This document shows positions 9,183 through 17,826 of a DNA stretch of 34,389 nucleotides, piece by piece. Numbering within the stretch: the first letter of the stretch is position 1; each line of letters begins with the position of its first letter. This stretch comes from an uncultured Bacteroidota bacterium. Its GTDB lineage: Bacteria > Bacteroidota > Bacteroidia > Bacteroidales > SZUA-534. The stretch spans positions 1 through 34,389 of the forward strand of contig CALABN010000265.1 of the NCBI GenBank assembly GCA_937885735.1, written 5' to 3'. The translations under genes were made by a program, and so were the position numbers. The notes beneath the pieces are model-generated. The model ran no database searches. It was not told the DNA's origin and worked only from the letters and a program-made list of their open reading frames with translations.

Positions 9183-9968
9183 ATGAAGAGATTCTTATCA
9201 ACGCTATTGCTGTTGACGGCATTTATTGGGTGCCGTGCTGATGAAATTGTATTGTCTGGCGTATATCAAGAGAAAAACCTATACGTGATGAACCCTTTCG
9301 CCAGCGATGGTGAGACATTCTGCATCACTGAAATCATTGTAAACGGCACTCCCACTTCCGATGAAATCAATTCCAGCGCCTTTGAAATAGACCTGTCGGT
9401 GCTTAACCTGAAAAAAGGCGACGCGTTGAACATCGTTATCAAGCATAGCGAAGGTTGCACCCCGAAAGTGATAAATCCTGATGCAATAAAGCCTCAAAGC
9501 ACATTCACTGTCACAACTATAAAGATTGACAAAAACGACAAACTGACATTCACCACATCTGGCGAATGCGGTTCACTGCCATTCATTGTAGAGCAATTCC
9601 GCTGGAACAAATGGATTAAGGTTGCTACCATCGACGGCAAGGGAACCGAAGGCCTCAACACTTACACCACCGACGTAAGCCTCCACTCTGGCTACAACAG
9701 GTTCCGCGTAAAGCAAGTGGACTACACCCGCAAGCCACGCTACGGCAAGGAACTCAAGCACCGCTCAATGCTTGCCGAAGTGACTTATTCATACTCAAAA
9801 CCTTACACTGACATATTTTTCTCGTCAGAGACAATGTACGAAATATACAACAGCAAAGGCGCCATTATGGCCAAAGGCGTTGGGTTGAAAGTCAACGTAT
9901 CGGAATTCCCTGCTGGCGATTATTTCATCAACTACGACACAAAGACCGAGACCTTCAAGAAAAAATAG
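9183..9968 (+). CDS. Secreted beta-rich protein with T9SS type A-like C-terminal domain
   Basis: Not a recognised enzyme. The 261-aa product starts with a hydrophobic signal (MKRFLSTLLLLTAF) followed by IGCRADE. This could be cut by signal peptidase I after CRA or, less well, be a lipobox with C18. The middle (about 90-200) looks like one or two Ig/fibronectin-like beta sandwiches. The last ~45 residues (YEIYNSKGAIMAKGVG, LKVNVSEFPAGDYFIN, ETFKKK) match the pattern of type A sorting domains used by the type IX secretion system, including the P-AG-Y-- step and basic end. It has its own promoter and precedes a membrane protein gene that also has its own -7 box. The role is unknown; surface export or a relic sorting domain is inference. 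Confidence 0.72.
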   Translation: MKRFLSTLLLLTAFIGCRADEIVLSGVYQEKNLYVMNPFASDGETFCITEIIVNGTPTSDEINSSAFEIDLSVLNLKKGDALNIVIKHSEGCTPKVINPDAIKPQSTFTVTTIKIDKNDKLTFTTSGECGSLPFIVEQFRWNKWIKVATIDGKGTEGLNTYTTDVSLHSGYNRFRVKQVDYTRKPRYGKELKHRSMLAEVTYSYSKPYTDIFFSSETMYEIYNSKGAIMAKGVGLKVNVSEFPAGDYFINYDTKTETFKKK

Positions 9969-9996
9969 GCCTCCGCGTTAGTCTATAAGGACTAAC

Positions 9997-10028
9997 CTTG
10001 ATTCCGTCTGCTCAAACAACTATATTTG
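9997..10028 (+). promoter_or_regulatory. Promoter directly abutting the start codon of the gene at 10033
   Basis: CTTG (9997-10000), a 20-nt spacer, then a perfect TATATTTG box at 10021-10028. The ATG is only 4 nt downstream (TTTGCCCTATG), so transcription would begin at or within the start codon. A small perfect inverted repeat, GTTAGTC/GACTAAC (9977-9996), lies just upstream and has no T-run. Confidence 0.55.
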
Positions 10029-10032
10029 CCCT

Positions 10033-11340
10033 ATGAGTTGGATTCTGTATTTCATATATCTGCTGTTGCTCATTTGGGTGATTCAAAAGGCGCGTTTTTT
10101 TGATGCGCCAGGCATCAGTCGCAGATTGCTCACAATTGTCTTTCTGACAAAGATAATTGGCGGATTTGCAATATTCTGCATCTACAATTACTACTACTCG
10201 CCCCGCAGTTCGTGCGACATTTTCAAGTATTTCGACGATGGATTGATAATCCACAACGCACTGTGGCAAAACCCTATGGACTATCTACGAATGGTGACAG
10301 GCATCGGCGCCAACTCGCCCGAACTAATGCCGTACTACGACACCTGCAGTTTCTGGATAAAGAACTTCAACTACGGACTGCCCAACGACAACCACATTGT
10401 AATACGCCTCAACGCCATTATCTGCCTGATTTCGATGGGCAATTTCCACATACACAATATGTTTTTTGCATTCCTGTCGTTCATAGGTCTGTGGGCAATA
10501 TACAAGACGTTTGCCAAACAGTTGGCACACAAGCGGTTGTTCCTGCTACTGGCTATATACTTTTTCCCATCGGTGTGGTTTTGGACATCGGGTGCAACAA
10601 AGGAATCGATACTAATCTTCGCCTTTGGACTGTTCATCTACAACTACCACAATATGCTGAACAAACCGCATTTGGGAAACATTGCAGGTGTGGCAGTCTG
10701 CATCTTTTTGCTAATGCTTTCCAAATTCTACGTGTTGATGGCGGTGTTGCCTGGACTTGCCGCTCTGCTTTGGATAAAGCGCAAGCCAAAATGGGCGTTT
10801 GCAAAATTCATACTGATGCACGTTGCAATATTCTGCATAGCCTGGCTATCGAAATTCATCACGCAGATTGACCTTTTTCAAGTCATCTGCAACAAGCAAC
10901 ACGACTTCATTTCAATGTCGCAAACAATGACCATTGGAAGTTATGTTGAATTGCCAATTCTTTCAAACGGACTGGCCGGCATTGTTGCGAATACCCCTTC
11001 TGCCATAATCAGAACCCTCCTTCGTCCATCTATCCTTGAAATGGGTTCAATTACAATGATATCGGCAGGTGTCGAGAACTTGCTCATATTGTGCATTTTG
11101 GCCATGGGCATATTCTACATCAGACTCAAAAACTTCAGCAATGCCAGTGTTTGGTGCTGTCTGTCGTTCATTGTCATTCTGTTCACGCTAATCGGCCTCA
11201 CGACACCCGTTTTAGGTGCATTGGTCAGATACAAGGTCCCTGCCTTGCCGTTTTTGGGCATAGCCGTTCTGCTCCTTGCCGACGACCAACAATTCCAACC
11301 TGTAGAAAGTTGGCTTGAAAACAAACTTAAAGCCCTTTAA
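10033..11340 (+). CDS. Polytopic inner-membrane protein, possible GT-C-like family
   Basis: A 435-aa protein made almost entirely of hydrophobic segments (about ten predicted TMs, the first starting at residue 2). Longer soluble loops lie near residues 55-120 (SSCDIFKYFDDG and LMPYYDTCSFW) and 260-310. The FPSVWFWTSGATKES stretch with acidic/aromatic loop residues resembles Bacteroidota membrane proteins of glycan polymerase or GT-C glycosyltransferase style, but no diagnostic motif can be claimed. The start at 10033 fits the immediate membrane segment and leaves no room for an untranslated leader behind the TATATTTG box. Neighbours give no pathway. Treat the function as unknown. Confidence 0.8.
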   Translation: MSWILYFIYLLLLIWVIQKARFFDAPGISRRLLTIVFLTKIIGGFAIFCIYNYYYSPRSSCDIFKYFDDGLIIHNALWQNPMDYLRMVTGIGANSPELMPYYDTCSFWIKNFNYGLPNDNHIVIRLNAIICLISMGNFHIHNMFFAFLSFIGLWAIYKTFAKQLAHKRLFLLLAIYFFPSVWFWTSGATKESILIFAFGLFIYNYHNMLNKPHLGNIAGVAVCIFLLMLSKFYVLMAVLPGLAALLWIKRKPKWAFAKFILMHVAIFCIAWLSKFITQIDLFQVICNKQHDFISMSQTMTIGSYVELPILSNGLAGIVANTPSAIIRTLLRPSILEMGSITMISAGVENLLILCILAMGIFYIRLKNFSNASVWCCLSFIVILFTLIGLTTPVLGALVRYKVPALPFLGIAVLLLADDQQFQPVESWLENKLKAL

Positions 11341-11492
11341 TTATATTGGCACAATAATGCCAAATAAGCCTCCTTTGACTATCGTTTTAAATAGTCATTG
11401 GCATCATCGAGCAAAAGGTAGCTCTTACCCAACTGCTGTCCACTATTTTCGCTGGCTATATAACAACACTTAATCAAACAAGAACTGAATTT

Positions 11493-11648
11493 ATGCAACG
11501 CTACCAGACAGATTGCCAAAGCATTAAAAACCACTATAGCCCGCTGACGCGAAAAAGAACACAGTCCAGATGGCTATCGGAAATACAGAATTTAGCATCG
11601 GAATACCGCAGATTTTTTCCAATTAATATCATTTACGATTATTTATAA
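11493..11648 (+). CDS. Possible small basic protein (51 aa)
   Basis: An ATG-started frame of 51 codons with a TAA stop in an otherwise empty region. The product is basic in the middle (LTRKRTQSRW) with an amphipathic, helix-capable centre (SEIQNLASEYRRFF) and no signal peptide or recognised domain. No clear ribosome binding site or promoter precedes it. It could be a real small protein, a decayed gene fragment or chance. Confidence 0.2.
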   Translation: MQRYQTDCQSIKNHYSPLTRKRTQSRWLSEIQNLASEYRRFFPINIIYDYL

Positions 11649-11745
11649 CACGGGAAAAATAAGCCAACATTACAAACATAAGGCAATAATTCATTCACAA
11701 ACACTTATGCATATATAGCTTATTTTGAAATAATAGTTAGAAACA

Positions 11746-11779
11746 AAAAAGGCCGACTCCTAAAGGAATCGGCCTTTTT
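11746..11779. terminator. Bidirectional terminator
   Basis: AAAAAGGCCGACTCC pairs with GGAATCGGCCTTTTT around a TAAA loop with a single C-A mismatch. A-run and T-run flanks allow function on both strands. It serves the lipoprotein gene ending at 11797 and possibly the gene ending at 11340. Confidence 0.85.
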
Positions 11780-11796
11780 CAAATATTGAACTAAAA

Positions 11797-13536
11797 TTAT
11801 TTAGCAATGTTCTTGAATTCTTCGTCGTTAGCGTATTGAGCGAATTCAATGTCTTTTGCAGCGTAAGCACCCCATGAAGCGTCCTTTTCAACTGCAACAC
11901 GCAAGCTGTTTATCAACAAATCCTTGTCTTGCTTGCGAGCAGCGATGACAGCCTTCAAGTAAGAAATCTTAGCATTGTCTTGGTCTTCAATCTTGTTCAA
12001 GATACCAAGAGATGCGTCGAATACGTCGCTGTTCTTTGTGTTAGAGTAGTTAAGCAATTTGCAAAGAGCCCAGTTGAATGACTCAAACTTGCTGCTTTGG
12101 AACAAGTTAAGAGCAGCCTCATAGTCACCAGCCTTAGTAGCGATAACTGCTTGGTTGTAGCTAACCTCGTCACCAGCACCTGCAGCGGCATTGTAGTATT
12201 CCTTAGCGGCAGCAACATCACCTTCGGCATATGCGCAAGCACCAAGGTTGTTCAAAACTACAGTGTTAGAAGCGTCAGCCTCTTTAGCCTTCTCGAATGC
12301 AGCCTTAGCCTCAGCAAAGTTGCCCATCAAATAGCTGATGTGACCTACGTTGTTGTTGGTTCTCCAGTCTTCTGGATATTTAGCGGCAGCCTTCTGATAG
12401 ATAGAAAGCTTTTCAGCGTTGTCTTGAGTAAGAGTTGCAGCGTAAAGCAATTCCTCAACTGAAAGAGTGTCAGGGTTAGAAGCAACCAACTCCTTGATTT
12501 CCTCGTCAGAGTAACCGATAACTGCTACGTTTACAGAAAGAGTAGAACGGCGCAATTGAGGAAGGATCTTTTCAGCGATTTCCTCGTAAGCTGCAGAGAT
12601 GTTCTTGATTTCCTTTTCACGAACAACAGGGTCAGAGTACATAGAAAGAACGCGAAGGATAAGTTCCTTGTCTTGAATTTCAGACTCTTGCATCAAAGTC
12701 TTGAAACCGTCCCAGTCCTCAGCCAATGAAGTTGTCTTGTAGTTTGATTCGTCAGTAGTAACCTTTGACTTCTTAAGTTCTTTCTTGAAGAAAGAGTCAG
12801 AATTCTTCATACGGTTGGCAGCCAACTTGTCGTTCAATGACTCTTCACCATCAGGAGAAGCGAAAGCAGAAATTTCGATGCCCTTAACTTCCATACGCTC
12901 GTTAGCGGCAGCGTCTTTTACAAATTGTTGAAGAGCCTTCATTTCGTCCTTCTTAAGTTCCTTGCTGCTGATGTCAGCCTTGTTGATTACGAAGAACAAG
13001 GTAGCGCCCTTAGAATCGTTGGTGATGCGCTCGAACTTGTCAGCGGCAGCAATTGTCATGGCGTTCTTGTCAAGAAGCAAAGCAGTTGACATAACACCGT
13101 CGGCAATCTTAACCTCAGGAATATCTTGTGATTTGTCTTTCATGGTAGCCTTTACGCGAGCAACCAATTCAGAGCTGCGCATAGCCTCTTCGAAAGAGAT
13201 TTTTGACTTTGTAGAGAAAGTACCACCGTTTGTAAAGTTGCAAACTTCGTTGTTTGCCTGTACTGACTCACCTTGGATGGCTTTGCTTTCAAATGCCTTC
13301 TCGCCGCCTTCATATTTCAATACTGGAGTCAATTCCAAAACGGCTTGTTTCTGGAAATACTTTGGTGGGAAAGTGACTTTTATCTCAACTTCCACACTGT
13401 CACCGTGCATTTCGAGTACTCGAGGAGTAACATCGTATTGCACATCACTTGCCATCTTTGCCATCTTGTTCATACCGCCACATGCAGTAAGAGCCAAGGC
13501 GCAAGACGCTAAAATACAAACGTTTACCTTTTTCAT
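11797..13536 (-). CDS. TPR lipoprotein with OmpA-like central domain
   Basis: A 579-aa lipoprotein with an LTAC lipobox and lipidated C19. Residues ~35-150 are a beta-rich N-terminal region. Residues ~175-260 have an OmpA-like peptidoglycan-binding pattern: a conserved strand FFVINKADIS, then a helix, then GIEISAFASPDGEE with N-LA-NR following. Residues ~345-500 carry TPR-type helical pairs (NNNVGHISYLMGNFAEAKAAFEKA, then LNNLGACAYAEGDVAAAKEYYNAA). Codon choice is strikingly uniform (GCA/GCT, AAC, GAA, ACT), unlike neighbours, and suggests very high expression. It is transcribed alone, with a promoter upstream and a strong terminator. The likely role is envelope structure or periplasmic scaffolding. 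The exact function is unknown. Confidence 0.85.
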   Translation of the reverse strand: MKKVNVCILASCALALTACGGMNKMAKMASDVQYDVTPRVLEMHGDSVEVEIKVTFPPKYFQKQAVLELTPVLKYEGGEKAFESKAIQGESVQANNEVCNFTNGGTFSTKSKISFEEAMRSSELVARVKATMKDKSQDIPEVKIADGVMSTALLLDKNAMTIAAADKFERITNDSKGATLFFVINKADISSKELKKDEMKALQQFVKDAAANERMEVKGIEISAFASPDGEESLNDKLAANRMKNSDSFFKKELKKSKVTTDESNYKTTSLAEDWDGFKTLMQESEIQDKELILRVLSMYSDPVVREKEIKNISAAYEEIAEKILPQLRRSTLSVNVAVIGYSDEEIKELVASNPDTLSVEELLYAATLTQDNAEKLSIYQKAAAKYPEDWRTNNNVGHISYLMGNFAEAKAAFEKAKEADASNTVVLNNLGACAYAEGDVAAAKEYYNAAAGAGDEVSYNQAVIATKAGDYEAALNLFQSSKFESFNWALCKLLNYSNTKNSDVFDASLGILNKIEDQDNAKISYLKAVIAARKQDKDLLINSLRVAVEKDASWGAYAAKDIEFAQYANDEEFKNIAK

Positions 13537-13625
13537 AATTGTCTAATTAGTAAATTAAGAATGTTATATGCAAATCAAAACTTGTGTTGTCAAAAGCCAT
13601 GCTTCAACAACATTGAAATTGAACC

Positions 13626-13655
13626 CAAAAATAATAAAAATCATTTATCTGCAAC
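13626..13655 (-). promoter_or_regulatory. Probable promoter of the TPR lipoprotein
   Basis: Minus-strand TATTTTTG (plus 13626-13633) matches TAnnTTTG exactly. GTTG sits 18 nt upstream (13652-13655). A leader of about 85 nt would precede the start codon. Confidence 0.45.
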
Positions 13656-13722
13656 CCTATACGTTATTTTTTGCCTAAAAATGTATTGGAAACGCTTTCC
13701 GATGTAAATTTTACAAAACACA

Positions 13723-14013
13723 CTACTTGAAAATGATGTCGTCGATGATGTCGCCACCACCATCTTCGTTGAGCCTGCGGATAAGCATCGCCTTTGCCAT
13801 CGACAACTCGTTCCTAACCACCGACGAGTCGATGAAAACAAAAAGTTTACGGTCGCTTATGTAAATGTTGCGGGTCTTTGAGGCCATATAGTCGCCAACC
13901 ATTGGCTTCCAAGATGAAATGAGGCGCGCCTCGTCAACCTGACGGCGCATTTTCATTGCGTCAATCCACAACGAGATTGCCTCGCCCAATGTTGAACTGT
14001 TTTGCCGTTTCAT
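13723..14013 (-). CDS. DUF721 (DciA-like) protein
   Basis: A 96-aa protein of the DUF721 family. Relatives include DciA, which loads the replicative helicase in bacteria lacking DnaC/DnaI. The sequence shows the family's pattern: a helical start (LGEAISLWIDAMKMRRQVDEARLISSWKPMVG), a short beta core with RNIYISDRKLFVFIDSSVVRNEL, and a helical end. It lies one nucleotide after recF, a known arrangement in Bacteroidota, and is probably translated from the same mRNA. A replication role is inferred from family and neighbourhood. Confidence 0.85.
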   Translation of the reverse strand: MKRQNSSTLGEAISLWIDAMKMRRQVDEARLISSWKPMVGDYMASKTRNIYISDRKLFVFIDSSVVRNELSMAKAMLIRRLNEDGGGDIIDDIIFK

Positions 14014-14014
14014 T

Positions 14015-15118
14015 CTACAACTGCGTTAAAACATTATTCTTCAGGTTGTAATGACGGTTGTCGCCACCCACTTTCTTCAATATTTCGCCAATGCGGACAG
14101 TGCTTGTGTCGGTGATGAATATCTGTCCGAAATTGTTTTGCGCCACAAGGTCGACAATGTGCTCGACACGCGACTGGTCAAGTTTGTCGAAAATGTCGTC
14201 GAGCAGAAGGATTGGCTTTTGCCCGCAAAGATTGTTGATATACTCGAACTGCGCCAGTTTCATTGCCACCAGGTAAGTCTTTTGCTGACCTTGCGATCCC
14301 AAGCGCTTGATAGGCTGCCCGCCCATGTTTAGCTCAAGGTCGTCCTTGTGGATGCCGAAATTTGTGTAGCGCGTTGCCAAGTCGATGGAACGGTTTTCCT
14401 TGAACTGCTGGTCCAAAGGCTTGTCATGAAGGGTGGTCTGGTATGTAAGCGACACTTTTTCCTTGCCTTGCGAAATGGCGTCGAAATATTTTTGGAAGAT
14501 GGGCTCGATGCCAATAACGAAATCCTTGCGTTTCTGATAGATAAACTGCCCGGACTCTACCAACTGGTCATCGTAAATCTGAAGCATGTCCTCGTCTATC
14601 TGCCACGTTTGCGGAGTTTCCTTCAACATGTGGTTCCGTTGTGCCAACACCTTTATGTATTTCTGGTATTCATACAGATATTGGCTGTCGAACTGTGAGA
14701 TGATACCGTCCATGAACTTGCGGCGCTCATCGCTTCCACCTATAATAAGATTGGTGTCGTACGGCGAAACCATTACCAACGGTATCAGCCCTATATGGTC
14801 GGCAAAGCGCTCGTATTCCTTTTTGTTACGCTTGAACCGCTTGCGTTTGCCCGGCTCGAATCCGCAATAAATATCTTCCGCCTGACCGTCGAAATCGTAA
14901 TTGCCCTGTACAATGAAGAACTGCTCGCCATGCTTGATGTTCTGCGAATCGATGCTGGTAAAGAAACTCTTGCAAAACGACAGGTAGTAAATGGCGTCGA
15001 GAATGTTGGTCTTGCCCTCACCATTGTCGCCTGTGATACAGTTGATGCGTGTCGAGAAGTCGACATCGAGCGATTGATAGTTCTTGAAATTGGTCAGTGT
15101 AAGATGTTGCAAACTCAT
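14015..15118 (-). CDS. recF: DNA replication/repair protein RecF
   Basis: SMC-like ATPase that binds gapped DNA and helps load RecA in daughter-strand gap repair. The 367-aa protein starts MSLQHLTLTNFKNYQS. Walker A is GDNGEGKTN (about 34-42), the ABC-type signature is LGSQGQQKT (about 280), and Walker B with the D-loop reads PILLLDDIFDKLD. The start at 15118 is preferred over a 26-codon extension because RecF proteins begin with this beta strand and because a TACATTTG box lies only five bases upstream. The DUF721 gene follows in the same operon. Confidence 0.95.
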   Translation of the reverse strand: MSLQHLTLTNFKNYQSLDVDFSTRINCITGDNGEGKTNILDAIYYLSFCKSFFTSIDSQNIKHGEQFFIVQGNYDFDGQAEDIYCGFEPGKRKRFKRNKKEYERFADHIGLIPLVMVSPYDTNLIIGGSDERRKFMDGIISQFDSQYLYEYQKYIKVLAQRNHMLKETPQTWQIDEDMLQIYDDQLVESGQFIYQKRKDFVIGIEPIFQKYFDAISQGKEKVSLTYQTTLHDKPLDQQFKENRSIDLATRYTNFGIHKDDLELNMGGQPIKRLGSQGQQKTYLVAMKLAQFEYINNLCGQKPILLLDDIFDKLDQSRVEHIVDLVAQNNFGQIFITDTSTVRIGEILKKVGGDNRHYNLKNNVLTQL

Positions 15119-15123
15119 AGGCG

Positions 15124-15131
15124 CAAATGTA
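15124..15131 (-). promoter_or_regulatory. -7 box abutting the recF start codon
   Basis: Minus-strand TACATTTG ends five bases before the recF ATG (TTTGCGCCTATG). No good TTTG element was found at the usual -33 distance, so the call rests on the box alone. If used, the recF transcript is leaderless or nearly so. Confidence 0.4.
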
Positions 15132-15246
15132 GTTTTTTTTGGTAATGAGTATAGACATTCAAAAGGCACATTCAAAACATATTCACAAGGAAGCAACCTT
15201 TTGTTTTCTCAAATCATCTATATTAGTACAATAAATATATAGGAAT

Positions 15247-16146
15247 ATGGACCATATTAAGTTTTTTCTTGTTGCTGGCGGCCTGTTGCTGACCGTATGC
15301 TCAAATGCCGAAAACAAAACATTTATAAGAGAATACAACTATCAGGCATCTGAAACAGACAGCAAAGTCAGTGCCCGGCAAAAAGCCTTGTCTGAAGTCA
15401 AGCATCTGCTAATAGAGGAATTAGGGGTTTATATTGAAAGCTATGTCAACTACACCACCGAAGAGAAGAATTCGACAGTGGCAAAAGACTTCTTTACAAT
15501 GGAAATCCGTCAAATAAGTGTGGGCATTGCCGAAACCAAAATATTGGAAGAGCGTTGGACTGGCGACTCTTACTATGTCAAAGCCGAAATGACAGCCGAC
15601 CCAAACGAAGTTATCAGATTGTTAAACAAGACTATAGAACAACGCGTATCAAATGAGGCTATTGACAGCCTTCAAATGCTTCTGTCAAAATCACAACAAA
15701 CTCTTGTGACAAAAAACAAGCAAATTGACGAACTAAACATTACCCTGCAAACTCGCGAACAAGAAGTAAAGTTACAAGAACAAAAAGTTCATGATTTAAA
15801 TGTTCAACTGAATGAACTCAATAAGCAGCTTTCACAATACAAGCAAGATGAAGAAAAAATGCTATCTGAGATCGACATAATTAGAAAAACGTTGAACAAC
15901 CTTGCAAACACTGCCATTGCCAATGCCAAGATTGGAATGACAGCAAATGAAGTAAAACAACTATGCGGAAATCCTCGCTCAATTGATGGATATGAAAATC
16001 TTGGCCATTTTTCTTACAACTATGGCTATGTATGGTTAATATTCAATAATGGAATTCTACGTTATGCCGTTAAAGCAGAACAATTTGATGGTGATGATTT
16101 AGGAATCTACAAAATATACAATATTCCGAACCTGATTGGCAGATAG
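15247..16146 (+). CDS. Secreted coiled-coil protein with BamE-like C-terminal domain
   Basis: A 299-aa hypothetical envelope protein. Residues 1-21 form a signal peptide (cleavage near SNA-EN). Residues ~22-125 form a mixed domain with a pattern seen in LPP20-type proteins (repeated residues around ARQKALSEVKHLLIEELGVYIES and later YYVKAEMTAD). Residues ~130-215 are a long charged heptad-repeat coiled coil. Residues ~225-275 (AKIGMTANEVKQLCGNP, then a GY-NLGHFSYNYG-VWLIFNNG strand set) resemble the SmpA/OmlA/BamE fold. It is divergent from recF. A stable envelope-associated, possibly oligomeric protein is inferred. No specific function is known to me. Confidence 0.78.
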   Translation: MDHIKFFLVAGGLLLTVCSNAENKTFIREYNYQASETDSKVSARQKALSEVKHLLIEELGVYIESYVNYTTEEKNSTVAKDFFTMEIRQISVGIAETKILEERWTGDSYYVKAEMTADPNEVIRLLNKTIEQRVSNEAIDSLQMLLSKSQQTLVTKNKQIDELNITLQTREQEVKLQEQKVHDLNVQLNELNKQLSQYKQDEEKMLSEIDIIRKTLNNLANTAIANAKIGMTANEVKQLCGNPRSIDGYENLGHFSYNYGYVWLIFNNGILRYAVKAEQFDGDDLGIYKIYNIPNLIGR

Positions 16147-16367
16147 CAATATCCACTTGAATATATTTCTCCACGCGGTTGCTCCATAGGAAACATTTTG
16201 CAATTTCCATTGGCATTTGTCTGACGTTTTTTGCTTTTATGCTGATAACATTGTGCTATTTGCATAATTAGTGTGATTTTGAATACAAGTTTCTAATGCT
16301 GTGGATAAAAGATGCCTTTGGGCAAGGTGGGAAGAATAGCACACTCATATATGAAACCATATAAAAC

Positions 16368-16399
16368 AAAAATGGCAACCTGTTTGGGTTGCCATTTTT
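16368..16399 (-). terminator. Terminator of the deaminase-protease-ahcY operon
   Basis: AAAAATGGCAACC (16368-16380) pairs perfectly with GGTTGCCATTTTT (16387-16399). On the minus strand the stem ends in T-rich sequence, 16 nt past the ahcY stop codon. Confidence 0.85.
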
Positions 16400-16415
16400 A
16401 TTCATAATCAAACTA

Positions 16416-17825
16416 TTAGTATCTGTAGTGTTCGGCCTTGTATGGTCCTTCTTTCTTTACGCCTATGTATGCGGCCTGCTTGTCGGTCAAAATGGTGAGT
16501 TTTGCACCTACGTGCTCAAGGTGAAGGCGAGCAACTTCCTCGTCGAGGTGCTTAGGCAAGCGGTAAACGCCAACCTCGTACTGCTTCGACCACAATTCCA
16601 TCTGAGCCAATGTCTGGTTTGTGAACGAATTGCTCATCACAAACGATGGGTGGCCTGTTGCGCATCCAAGATTTACCAGACGTCCTTCGGCCAACAATAT
16701 AATTGAGTGTCCGTCAGGGAAATAGTAGCGGTCAACCTGTGGCTTTATGTTCTCGCACCTTATGCCTGGGAATGCCTGCAACTGGGCAACCTGAATCTCG
16801 TTGTCGAAGTGGCCAATGTTGCATACAATTGACTGGTCTTTCATCTTTTCCATATGGTCGATGCGAATGATGTCGCAGTTGCCGGTAGTTGTAACGTAGA
16901 TGTCGCCAAGTGGCAAGGCATCTTCAACAGTGGTGACCTCAAAGCCTTCCATTGCGGCCTGCAGTGCGCAAATAGGGTCAACCTCGGTTACAAGCACGCG
17001 AGCACCGTAGCTGCGCATGCTGCGTGAACATCCTTTGCCTACATCGCCGTATCCGCATACAACCACAACCTTGCCAGCAAGCATTATGTCGGTGGCGCGC
17101 TTGATGCCGTCGGCCAACGACTCACGACAGCCGTACAGGTTGTCAAATTTAGACTTGGTTACAGAGTCGTTTACATTAAATGCCGGGAAGAGCAGTTTCT
17201 TGCTTTCCATCATCTGGTACAGACGGTGAACGCCGGTGGTTGTCTCCTCGCTCACGCCGCGTATTTCCTTAACCATGCGGCTCCAGAAAGTGTTGTCTTC
17301 GGCAAGTGTCTGCTTCAGGCTCTTCAGGAGTTCTATTTCGTCCTGTGCTGTTACATTTGCGTCGAGCACAGATGGATTTTTTTCAGCCTCAACGCCCTTG
17401 TGAATCATAAGTGTTGCGTCGCCACCGTCATCTACAATCAAGTTAGGTCCCTTGCCGCCGTCGAAAGTCAGTGCCGCCTTGGTGCACCACCAATACTCGG
17501 CCAGGTTTTCGCCCTTCCATGCGAAAACAGGAATGCCCATGTCGGCAATGGCTGCGGCAGCATGGTCTTGAGTAGAGAATATGTTGCAGCTGGCCCAACG
17601 AACTTCAGCGCCGAGAGCATGCAATGTCTTGATGAGCACTGCTGTCTGGATTGTCATGTGCAGAGATCCGGTAATGCGAGCGCCTTTAAGCGGTTTCTTG
17701 TCGCCGTATTTTGCGCGCAATGCCATTAGACCTGGCATCTCGCGTTCAGCAAGGTCTATTTCCTTCCGGCCGAAATCGGCCAAACTGATGTCTGCAACTT
17801 TGTATGCAGGAAATTGATTAGTCAT
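16416..17825 (-). CDS. ahcY: Adenosylhomocysteinase
   Basis: NAD-dependent S-adenosylhomocysteine hydrolase. It splits SAH, the product of methyltransferases, into adenosine and homocysteine in the cytoplasm. The 469-aa length matches the bacterial form with the ~40-residue insert. Motifs seen are the substrate-site [15 protein letters not shown], the NAD-binding [20 protein letters not shown] with the following [12 protein letters not shown], a conserved NIGHFDNEI, and the C-terminal YKAEHYRY that contributes to the partner subunit's NAD site. It starts 2 nt after the S41 protease stop codon, so it is the third gene of that operon. Confidence 0.97.
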   Translation of the reverse strand: MTNQFPAYKVADISLADFGRKEIDLAEREMPGLMALRAKYGDKKPLKGARITGSLHMTIQTAVLIKTLHALGAEVRWASCNIFSTQDHAAAAIADMGIPVFAWKGENLAEYWWCTKAALTFDGGKGPNLIVDDGGDATLMIHKGVEAEKNPSVLDANVTAQDEIELLKSLKQTLAEDNTFWSRMVKEIRGVSEETTTGVHRLYQMMESKKLLFPAFNVNDSVTKSKFDNLYGCRESLADGIKRATDIMLAGKVVVVCGYGDVGKGCSRSMRSYGARVLVTEVDPICALQAAMEGFEVTTVEDALPLGDIYVTTTGNCDIIRIDHMEKMKDQSIVCNIGHFDNEIQVAQLQAFPGIRCENIKPQVDRYYFPDGHSIILLAEGRLVNLGCATGHPSFVMSNSFTNQTLAQMELWSKQYEVGVYRLPKHLDEEVARLHLEHVGAKLTILTDKQAAYIGVKKEGPYKAEHYRY

Positions 17826-17826
17826 T

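Larger units (their letters stand above)
11341..11796. other. 456-nt intergenic region between convergent genes
   Basis: It contains a small inverted repeat TTGGCA/TGCCAA (11346-11363) just after the membrane-protein gene, a possible 51-codon ORF (listed separately), and the shared terminator near its right end. Otherwise it is AT-rich with no recognised gene or RNA. Confidence 0.5.

Noticed and set aside
10212..10871. 219-codon alternative frame inside the membrane protein gene
   Set aside because: The product is His/Gln/Arg-rich and shows no family features; the main frame has clear TM periodicity.
16147..16415. Possible riboswitch near ahcY
   Set aside because: This interval is downstream of ahcY, not upstream, and ahcY is the third gene of an operon; only a terminator is supported.
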